DNA of 64,000 bases. Origin: Arsenophonus sp046530785 (GTDB lineage: Bacteria > Pseudomonadota > Gammaproteobacteria > Enterobacterales > Enterobacteriaceae). This document shows, piece after piece, positions 49,096-58,513 of this stretch (position 1 is its first letter; every line of letters begins with the position of its first letter). A model generated the notes under the pieces. That model saw nothing but the letters and a program-made list of their open reading frames with translations. It ran no database searches and was not told where the DNA came from. A program made the translations under genes and the position numbers. The DNA is taken from NCBI GenBank assembly GCA_046530785.1, contig JBHEQT010000008.1, positions 1 through 64,000 of the forward strand. The letters are read 5' to 3'.

Positions 49096-49683
49096 ATGAA
49101 ATTTTTAACTTTTATCATAACAATCATTATTCAAGTATATATTATTATATTATTTCTACGAGTTTGGATGCAGTTTATTGGAGCAGATTTTTACAATCCA
49201 TTTTCTCAATTTGTTATCAAAGCCACTCAACCGATTATAGAACCATTTCGTCGCTTTATTCCTATTATCGGTTCGATTGATACAGCAGCTTTATTAGTCT
49301 CCTATATTATTTCCGTAGGAAATATTCTTTTTGTTATATGGTCAATAAATACGATTGCTTTAGTAAGCATAACGCTATTACCTATTAGTTTTATTCAATT
49401 ATTAATTTATCCTGGTAAATTATTTTTTTGGCTTATCTTAATTCGAGCTATTCTTAGTTGGATAAGCCAAGGTAATAATCCTATTGATTATATGCTTATA
49501 CAACTAACTGAACCTTTGATGTCACCTATTCGTAAAATCATCCCTGCTATTGGAGGATTAGATTTATCTTCAATGATAGTGATATTGATCTTGATCGCTT
49601 TGAATTATTTACGTTTTGATATTTTATTATTTATTGATCCAACTATTACTAGTATACTCTATTCAGTTGGATATTTAATGTAA
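49096..49683 (+). CDS. yggT: YggT family inner-membrane protein
   Basis: A polytopic membrane protein of two YggT repeats. The family has no firmly established molecular role (links to osmotic stress and cell shape have been suggested). The product is 195 residues. Each half shows a hydrophobic segment, then FLRVWMQFIGADFYNPFSQFV or AILSWISQGNNPIDYMLIQ, then TQPIIEPFRRFIPIIG or TEPLMSPIRKIIPAIGG. About four membrane spans are expected. I place the start at ATG 49096 (MKFLTF), which aligns with E. coli MNTLTF and has AGGA upstream; the frame is open back to a TTG at 49075. The downstream enterobacterial neighbours yggU, rdgB and hemW are gone. Confidence 0.95.
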   Translation: MKFLTFIITIIIQVYIIILFLRVWMQFIGADFYNPFSQFVIKATQPIIEPFRRFIPIIGSIDTAALLVSYIISVGNILFVIWSINTIALVSITLLPISFIQLLIYPGKLFFWLILIRAILSWISQGNNPIDYMLIQLTEPLMSPIRKIIPAIGGLDLSSMIVILILIALNYLRFDILLFIDPTITSILYSVGYLM

Positions 49684-50770
49684 CGATGAAGAAAGTTTAT
49701 GAAAAAGCATTAATAAAAAAGGAAACGGAACATTAATTAATTATTATCTTATTATTTTTAAATTTTTCACTTAAATATATATCCTTATATATAATATTTT
49801 CGACACTAAAATATTATAAATATATGATAAATATAATAACTATTTATATAAATAGTTATATATTAGTATAGTGAAAAATAAAAAGATCTCCATAAAATAG
49901 GATCATATCCTTTCGTACAGAAATAGCAGATAATTGCAATAAGGAAACACTCTTTATTTTATTAAATATTTATTTTATATATCATAAATATTATAAACTT
50001 ATAAATTAAAATCTTAAATTATGTTTGTTGGCCTTTTTGTGGCTTAGGTGATAAAATCTATTAAACAAAAGCATAGAAAACGCAATAAAAGATCTGCTAA
50101 TTCTGCTTGACTACTTTCTATTTAAAGAAAATTACTTTCATAATAACAATAAAATTCCTATCAAATTTTTATCAAAATACTTATTACTTAATTATCATGT
50201 TTTATATAGGAAATATATTTCCTAATATTGATAAAAATAAAAAATTAAAATTAATATATTCTTAATATTGTCCAATACCCCCCTGCTAAAACTAAGTAAC
50301 AAAAGTTAAATTTTAACATCTTTATATTTATCTTTATGTGAATCTAGAGTGGAGTGAGAAAAATAATAAGTAAAGATTTTTATCTTTAAAAGAAGATAAT
50401 TGATAAAATATACTGGTGTTAAAATTGTGATTATTTTATTAAAAAATTACTAAATATTTGATTTATAACTTTTTAGTTATGAAAATATACATCATTATTT
50501 CAAATGATATCAGTTTTTAAAAATAAAATATTCAGATTATTAAGGATATATTTCAAAATAGAGATAATGTACAATAAAATTCAAGTTATATAATAGATAG
50601 ATAATTTATAGGATTAAATAAATGGTATCAAACTTGTATTCATTGCTTATATCGGTGATACAAGTTCTTCATTATTATAATATGTTTATTGAACGAATAG
50701 GTATAAGAAAATAAGTATTAAAAATCAGAAAGTATACTGACCAAAAATAAAAAACAATCTTCTAGAAAGA

Positions 50771-50809
50771 ATTTTATTATAAAATGATAATATCATTTTA
50801 TAATAAAAT
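50771..50809. repeat. Near-perfect palindrome, 19-bp arms, 1-nt centre
   Basis: ATTTTATTATAAAATGATA, centre A, then the exact reverse complement. No gene nearby. Confidence 0.85.
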
Positions 50810-53800
50810 ATATTTAGTATTATTAACGAAAATTAATGATTATTAATAAATTTAAGAAAAACTATAAAAGCATACTTATCCATATAAAAATTTACCAATT
50901 TTAATCTTACCAATCTTTTATTGTGATAAAAAATTGTATTTAAAATACCTTATAAGAAAAATTGTTAAAAATAAAATAGTTAATAGGTAAAAGATATATA
51001 AATCTCAAAAGAGATAACTTCTTTAATGTAACATAAAAATCTATAAAAATATTATTTTTTCTATTTTATAAATCAAAATTAAAAAAAATAAAACATATAA
51101 TTATATTCATTTTTAATAAATCATATTTTCTTATGGATTTACTTTAGCAAATATTATTAAACAGATAAAAGTTACTAAAAGTAACCTAAAAAATTATTTA
51201 AAAATCTTAATAGTATTTTAAATACTTGCTTATAATGGGAGAAAATATTTTCTTTACTTAATTAAGAGGAATCGGTAAGTTTTAGTCTAGTTTCATAAAA
51301 TCAAAACAATAATTAACTCCATAATATCTACCTTTAATATTTATGAGTCACAAGATCCTATTTCCCAATATGAAATAGAAAATACTCGATATTATGTTTC
51401 AAAAACAATAAAGATAGAGCAGTATTTAATTAAATTAAATTTTTTATTTATTATAAATAATATTTTATGGTGAATAAAAGTTTCTTCAAATTTCTATATC
51501 AAATGTATTGTTACTAACAAATCGAGGTGAATAGATTCCAGTAAAATTTTTAGTATATAAGATTTATATAGCCAATGAAATATCTATTAAAATAGAAATT
51601 TTTATCTCGTGAATTTTCATATTGACTTTTAATAAAGAAGTCTCTATTCCTAATAGGAAATCATAAATAAAACAATTATTACAATTGATTGTTAATCTAA
51701 ACAAACGCTTTTAGCAAGTTTGAAGAATTCGTTATTTCTATCGATTTATTGTTTATTATGAATAATTTATTTAAACTATTGTATCTTTTAACAGTATTTA
51801 ACTACTATATTAATTATTTATAGAATATATAATATATTACGTTTATTTTATCATAATTTTGTGATTGATTTTAATATTTTTTTTAAAAAACAATTTTAGA
51901 AAATATCTTTTTTCATAAAATCAATATAACTTCATACTTTTATCGTAAAAATTTTTAAAAATTTTACTTTCGCTATGAATCTATTTTATTTCACGTATTT
52001 TCTGCCGTTAATCTTTTCTCTTAATATAGTGTTTTTATTAAATAGATAACTATTATAATTAATATTTATCTAATCTATTTTTATTGCGCTAAAATTAGAA
52101 GTATAGTTAATCATTTTTATAGACTCTATTTATTCAAAGAGTTTTGATGACGTTAAACTAATATCTATTTCTTTGAATAAAACTAAGATTGATCTAAGAA
52201 TAAATAAAAATAATTTAAATTTATCATTAACTAAATAAAGGATTAATAATTTCCTCCAATGCCTATTTTTGGATAACTATTTAGTATTAATATTAACTAT
52301 ATTCCTTTAATTTTAAAATAACGTTAGAGCGTATAAAATATAAATTAATAGTGAATTCTCTTTATTTTATCGTTTTTAGAAAAATATAAATAATGTATAA
52401 AATTTTACTTTTTTATAACAGTCTTTAAACTGATTTCTCCTTATTAAAAGGATTAATTTAATATTAAAATTTTTTGTGTAACGATCCCCACTTATAATAG
52501 AGAAAAACCTTTAATTTAATACTCTTCAATTTATCTATTAATCTAATATTATTAGATATAATCTTGAAAAGAGATGAATATTTATATATTAAAAGAGAGA
52601 TATGTTAATAATTTTAAGTTCCGATAAATATCTTAACTTCTCTTGTGAGAATAATTTACATTATATTTTAATTTAAAATTAGAAACAAATTATTATTTAT
52701 CTAAAACGATTTTAATATTCGTGGAATTACTTTTCATAGGTGTACGAATCTTTATTTTGGATTTTAAATTCAATTAAACAAAATCAAAGATAATCTTATT
52801 TTTAATTTTTAAAATAGACAGTTTATAATTAGAGGACTCTTTTTTTTGAGTATTATTATTAATTTAATAATTCAATATCAATAAAATATCTTTATTTCAT
52901 CACTTTCTATTATTAAGTTAACATTAGGAAGATGTACAAATGTTTTTCAGATCTCTAAATAATTTATCAGATCATCATAGAAATTGTAAGCGATTTCCCC
53001 TCCAATTCTAATTTTAGAATAATCATTAAATATTAAAAATTTTTTTCTTTACTAATTTTTATTCCATAAAACCATTAAACTATTACTAAATAAATAAAAT
53101 AATCTATTTTATATTAATTAAAGATAAAAAAAGATAATTATAGAAAATAATTCCTATTGTAATAATATCTAGTAAGTACTGTTTCAGTACTTATACCCTA
53201 TTAGGTAATACTATTTATTATTTTTGTGATTATGGAGGAACAATACTTCGAAATCTATGGTATAGATAAAAATCTTCCTGCTTTTTATATCTTATAAATT
53301 AAGTAAAAACTTACTTTTATATTTTAATTATATTAATAAATAACTATTTATTAATGAAAAGCAGTTAATGAATATTATTGTATCTTGCATAATGAGATAG
53401 AAATTCAATATACGAATTTATTATTTCATCTCTATTTTTAATAGATATTTTGCTTACTAACCAAATAATTGTAAAAAATTATCTATTAAAAATATAAGTA
53501 TGTTGTTGAAAAAAAAATCATACCTCATAAAATTCAAATTTTAAGATCTTTTTTGAAATTATATTTTCACTATTTAATTTTGGGAAAATAGATAAAAGAT
53601 ATAGTTTATTTTGAGTTTTAAAAATTATTAAATTATTAAAAATTCTGTTTTATTAATTTTCCATAGTTGAAAACATTAACACTTCTAATGATTATGTCAA
53701 AAACTACTATTCGTTTATTACTTCTCGATTGTATATTTAAAGATAGTTTAATTTAAATTTGAAATTTAAAACAATATTAAGAATATTATTCTTCTATATA

Positions 53801-55752
53801 CTAATAAATAGTTATTCATTTTTATTTAATTAACCATTAATTTTTACTTAGATTGGAAATATCTTTCCATTATTTTAAATTAAAATTAGCATAAGTGTTC
53901 ATATATTAAAGAAATCGTAATTATCTTCTTTTAAAGAATTTATTTTGTTTAAAAAAATATTTCTATACTATATTTGGAAATATTCATCTTCTTTAAGAAG
54001 ATGAAAAACAAAAGAGTTATAACATATCTAGAAATATCCGTACATAAAATTATTTAATATTTTGATTTGATAACAGGGAACCATTCAAAAAGGTTTATCT
54101 AATTATAGTATTTATAAAAAATACTAACCTAATAAAAGATTCGTATTTCAATGTCAAGAAATAAAAATAGTATTGAATTTATCTAATTCAATTTGATGGT
54201 TTCATGTAAACCATAGTGATAAATGGATTTACTCAAGTGCAAATTTATTTCTGATAGTAGTTTATCCTTCAAAAAATTGTCTAGAATAGTTCTAGATATC
54301 CTCACTAAAACCATGAATTTCTTTATTATATTTTTGAACTATATTCATTAAAGTTTTATTAAGTATTAATATTTTATCACTGAAATATTTAACCGGATCA
54401 TTATCCATTAAATGTATTTACAAATACTTAATTTTCTCTAATACTAAGATAGAAAATTTTAGATAATTATCTCTCTGGTGAAGGTATTCAGAGAGCAACT
54501 GAATAGTATTTACTAAATCCCGATTAACATCTTTCTTTTGAATTGAAATCTATATTTTTCTAGTTTCCTCCTTTATGTAAAAAACCAAGGATAACCATAT
54601 AAAAAATTTATGAAGTTTAGTTTTTTTAATCTTTCATTTCCTTGTATATAACGAGAGAATATAGAAGTGATAACTTCAACCTTGTTATTATTAATAATTT
54701 TAATAAAAAATTTATACTTTCTGATGAAGTTAAGATTCAACATTACGTTCTCTTAAAGTATTTATCAGCTTGAGAAATGACTCGATGTTTTATTTCTAGT
54801 AAAATACCAATGAAAATAAACTCATCAGATTTTGTTTTATTTCGGAAATTCCTTTATAGATAGGATATCTATATTTACAAAATATTTTCTATTTTATCAA
54901 TAGTTTTATATAACTATCTTAATAAAAAATTATCTGAATCTAAACTTATTTTCTCTTTTATAACTAAAAATCTTAGTTCTACCATACGAGAATATTCGTT
55001 ATTTAATATTTTATTTTACTAACCGAAAGTAAGATTTTACCATTATTATTAACAATAAATGTGTTTGTAAGATAAAACTATATTTTTATCATTCAATTTT
55101 TTGATAACATTGATAACTCATAATATATCCATCTTTATCAAGATAATAAAATTATATTTATATGAACTTAATTCAATAATATTAGAAATTGAATTGTCGT
55201 TACGATTAATGATATTTTAATAAACAATTCTTTTCCATAATTTAAGAGGTTTCTTCTATATCTTTAATATTTTCGAAAATTAAAAATCTATATAATTCTT
55301 TATAATAGATCAATTTCTCTCTAGAGTAAAATTAAAGAGTATTACTAGTTATAGATTAAAAAATAAAATTTATTTAGTAATTCGTACTTTACTTTATCAA
55401 TTAATAATTGATATTATAATTGATAACTTCAATTTTAATGGTTTATTTTAGACACTATTTTACTTTAATGAATAATAAAGTTGAGGCTTGAGTAATCAAT
55501 TAATAATTAAAATATAATTATGGTTGTTTATTTCATTTTATGCTTGACAATTTCTTATTACTGCTTGATTTAAGATCAAATTTTTATTAAAAAAATTTAA
55601 ACAACTTATGTATTATTAAAAAACTATTATATTGTAAATAGTTATAACATCTTTACGATTATTAAAAACCAATTTAATCTCAGCTTCTCATTTCTTATAT
55701 TAAAAAATAACTAGTCGACGATTCAATGCAGCATCTATTTTATTATTAGACA

Positions 55753-55808
55753 AATTATCTGGATATTAAATATTTTATTATAATAAAATATTTAATATCC
55801 AGATAATT
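55753..55808. repeat. Perfect inverted repeat, 27-bp arms, 2-nt spacer
   Basis: Arms 55753-55779 and 55782-55808 are exact reverse complements. The outer 13 bases AATTATCTGGATA give way to A+T-only sequence towards the centre (spacer AT). It is the longest inverted repeat I found in the window, about 700 bp beyond the gpsA 3' end. No open frame or target-site duplication is evident around it. Confidence 0.9.
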
Positions 55809-56497
55809 AATATTAATAAAACATAAAGCACTAATTAAATTAGTTCCAATTTTAGAACGATTATCAATATAGAAATTTTAAAAACAAATCCCTTCTTTTT
55901 TCTTCTTATTTTAGTAAAAATTGTTTATTTTAATATAAAAACGTTCTTTTCAATAATATTAGTTATCATTGATAATAATATTTATTACATGATCAAATTT
56001 AATAATTATAAAAAACGATCAAAAGGATGAGATATAATTTAAAAATAGGAATATTTTACTTTTTAAATATCTTGATAAGGATTACAACCTATCTTTTATA
56101 ACAAGTGAATAATGTGATAATTATCGTAAATAGTGAGCTCTTTTTTAAATATTATATAAAAGATTAAATAGTTTCTCGACTTACTGAAGTTATATTGTAT
56201 GATGATTTAAGATATAGAATTTTATATCAGTAATCGTTTATTTCTAGTTTTATAGGGATTCCTTAATTGACTTCTTAAATAATTAAGACTTGAATATTAT
56301 CGCGAGATAAGTAACTTATTTATCAGAAGAATACAGATAATAAAATTATCAAGATTCTAATGTTTTAAATATTTTATATAAAAATTTTTAATAAGATACT
56401 CATAATTTTTAAAGTTTAACTTCTTATTTAATTATTATTCATTTTATTTTTTTTAAATTTTTATTCTGAAATATAAAGATTCTAATCATTTTAATAA

Positions 56498-57520
56498 TCA
56501 AAAAATATATGTGTTAACAATTTCATCTTTTGTAGCTCGACTAAATAGTGTATTTGCTGCTTCAAGTACATTTTTGTTACAATATATAACTTGATAAATT
56601 TGTTCAACAATTGGCATCTCTACGCCAACACGTTTTGCTAATGCATGAGCTTCTTTCGTATTGAAATAACCTTCAACTACCTGATCAATTTGTTTTTCTG
56701 CTTCTCTAGTTTTCATTCCTTTACCTAAAAATATACCAAATCTTCGATTACGAGATTGATTATCGGTGCATGTTAAAACTAGGTCCCCTAATCCAGACAT
56801 CCCCATAAATGTAGAAAGTCTGGCGCCCATAGCTACTCCTAAGCAGCTTATTTCTGCTAATCCTCTTGTGATAAGTGCTGTGCGAGCATTGACGCCAAAT
56901 CCCATACCATCTGATATTCCTGCACCAATTGCAATGACGTTTTTGAGCGCCCCACCTAATTGAACACCGATCATATCTGAACTTTTATAAACTCTAAACC
57001 TTTTCCCGCAATGGAAAAGATGTTGCAGTTCTTCACTAAATTCTGGATTAGAAGATGCTACTGTAATTGCTGTAGGTAAGCCTTCTGCTAGTTCTTTTGC
57101 AAAAGTTGGACCGGAAAGAACAGCTAGAGGAATTTTATCTCCGAGTATTTCTCTAGCAACCTCTTGTAATAGCCTACCAGTAGTATGTTCCAATCCTTTT
57201 GTTGCCCAAATAATGCGAGAGTGTTGTGTTAAGTAAGGTTGAATATTTTGTAAAACTTGATTAAATACATGGCTTGGAACAACGATCAATATTGTACGAC
57301 TTTTGGTTATTGCTATCTTCAGAGAAGGTTCAGGTAACAAATTTTCTGGGAATGGAATATTTGGTAAGAATACTTGATTGCATCGGTCTTGTTGTAATTT
57401 TTTAATATGCTGAGGATCATGCCCCCAAAGTAAAACGCGATGACCGTTACGAGCAAGTGTAATGGCTAATGCGGTTCCATAAGATCCAGCACTGATAACT
57501 GTTATTGAAATAGTATTCAT
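56498..57520 (-). CDS. gpsA: Glycerol-3-phosphate dehydrogenase [NAD(P)+]
   Basis: Makes sn-glycerol 3-phosphate from dihydroxyacetone phosphate for membrane phospholipid synthesis. The 340-residue product matches E. coli GpsA (339). The N-terminal Rossmann domain begins ITVISAGSYGTALAITLARNGHRVLLWGHD; the first Gly of the usual GAGSYG is Ser here. Next are IWATKGLEHTTGRLLQ, LAVLSGPTFAKELAEGLPTA, then GVQLGGALKNVIAIGAGISDG with the catalytic Lys near 195, and GLGDLVLTCTDNQSRNRRFG with a conserved Asp. AGGA lies before the ATG. The ATG overlaps, as TAATG, the stop that secB would use in its ancestral frame. cysE, usually next, is missing. Confidence 0.97.
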   Translation of the reverse strand: MNTISITVISAGSYGTALAITLARNGHRVLLWGHDPQHIKKLQQDRCNQVFLPNIPFPENLLPEPSLKIAITKSRTILIVVPSHVFNQVLQNIQPYLTQHSRIIWATKGLEHTTGRLLQEVAREILGDKIPLAVLSGPTFAKELAEGLPTAITVASSNPEFSEELQHLFHCGKRFRVYKSSDMIGVQLGGALKNVIAIGAGISDGMGFGVNARTALITRGLAEISCLGVAMGARLSTFMGMSGLGDLVLTCTDNQSRNRRFGIFLGKGMKTREAEKQIDQVVEGYFNTKEAHALAKRVGVEMPIVEQIYQVIYCNKNVLEAANTLFSRATKDEIVNTYIF

Positions 57521-57563
57521 TAAGCTTCCTGATGATTTTCCAGATTCTTGTTTAAGTTATATA

Positions 57564-57995
57564 CTATTTTTTTAGATAGTTCATAAATAATATATCAAAA
57601 TTAACAGGAGCTAAGTTTAGTTGAGGAAAAGTTCCTCGATTAACTAAATTGCTAATGCATTCACGTGCATATGGAAATAAAATATTTGGGAAGCAAGCGC
57701 ATAAATAATAAGTAATTTTGTTTTCTTTAATAGTATCGATAGAGAATATGCCAGCTTGTTGCACTTCGCACAAAAAAGCAATTTCTTCTCCTATACTTGC
57801 TGTAACTGTGACACGTAAAATCACTTCGTAAACATGTTCATCTAATTTAATAGAGGACGTGTCTAAATCTAATTTGCTTTCTGGGTTCCACTCTTTTTGA
57901 AAAATATTAGGAACATTTAACGTTTCGAATGAGATATCTCTAGTATAGATTCTTTGAATATGGAATGATATATCTTCATGACTTTCTTCTGACAT
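57564..57995 (-). CDS. secB: SecB export chaperone, tail frameshifted at an A7 run
   Basis: SecB is a tetrameric chaperone that keeps precursor proteins unfolded and delivers them to SecA. The 143-residue frame covers the entire folded core: FHIQRIYTRDISFE, FQKEWNPESKLDLDT, VYEVILRVTVTASIGEEIAFLCEVQQAGIFSI, PNILFPYARECISNLVNRGTFPQLNLAPVNFD. It then ends FMNYLKK. E. coli continues with a tail ending EEHQDA that contacts SecA. Here the tail is not lost: adding one A to the A7 run (57568-57574) gives KIVYNLNKNLENHQEA and a stop overlapping the gpsA start. So either SecB is made without its tail, or slippage restores it, or one base is missing in the sequence. AAGG precedes the ATG. Confidence 0.96.
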   Translation of the reverse strand: MSEESHEDISFHIQRIYTRDISFETLNVPNIFQKEWNPESKLDLDTSSIKLDEHVYEVILRVTVTASIGEEIAFLCEVQQAGIFSIDTIKENKITYYLCACFPNILFPYARECISNLVNRGTFPQLNLAPVNFDILFMNYLKK

Positions 57996-58069
57996 AGTCT
58001 TAATTACCTTTTAAATGCCCTTTATGATATTGAATTATATAAAACATAATTGCTGATATGTCCGATGAA

Positions 58070-58513
58070 TTACTTTTTTCTTTTAACTAAAGGTAAATTT
58101 TCACTAGACCAACCTGTAATTCCTTCTTTTAGAATAAAAACTCTCTCAAAACCATAGTTCACTAGTTGTTCAGCAGATTTATATTCTTTTATCCCATTCA
58201 CTGAAATAAGAATAATAGGTTTTTTTTTATATTTTTCTAATTTTTCTAATTTTTCTATATTATTCCTTTTTATTTCTGATGTAGTCAGATTAATTGAATT
58301 AATAATGTGTCCTTTATGAAAATCTTCACGGGAACGTAGGTCAATAGTAATCGCTTCTTCTTTATTAATGAGCTCTATCGCTTTGGTACAGCTGATGGTT
58401 TCTATTTTAGAAAACAAACTTTTAAAGGATAAAATAATCACAGCGATCAACAAAGTAATCCAGGCTAAACTAAGCATTGGATGTTTATTAATAAATTGTA
58501 TAATTTCTTGCAT
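58070..58513 (-). CDS. yibN: YibN, membrane-anchored rhodanese-like protein
   Basis: 147 residues, close to E. coli YibN (143). One membrane segment at about 12-31 (PMLSLAWITLLIAVIILSF) is followed by a rhodanese domain (AIELINKEEAITIDLRSREDFHKGHIINSINL... to FILKEGITGWSSENLPLV). In E. coli the active-site loop reads GSGMQCQEPA; the aligned loop here is NGIKEYKSAE, so the cysteine is replaced and sulfurtransferase activity is unlikely. A non-enzymatic membrane role is therefore the better guess. It heads yibN-(grxC)-secB-gpsA; grxC, normally between yibN and secB, has been removed, leaving 74 bp. Confidence 0.93.
   Translation of the reverse strand: MQEIIQFINKHPMLSLAWITLLIAVIILSFKSLFSKIETISCTKAIELINKEEAITIDLRSREDFHKGHIINSINLTTSEIKRNNIEKLEKLEKYKKKPIILISVNGIKEYKSAEQLVNYGFERVFILKEGITGWSSENLPLVKRKK

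Larger units (their letters stand above)
49684..56497. other. 6.8-kb gene desert between yggT and gpsA
   Basis: The longest unbroken desert in the window. yggU, rdgB and hemW on one side and cysE on the other would be expected by synteny, and none is recognisable. The join of a 66-min-type block to an 81-min-type block implies a rearrangement here. Around 54380-54560, minus strand, a longer coding-like stretch survives (translating to NTIQLLSEYLHQRDNYLKF and DNDPVKYFSDKILILNKTL, one stop between), but I cannot assign it. Hairpin repeats lie at 50771-50809 and 55753-55808. Confidence 0.6.
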
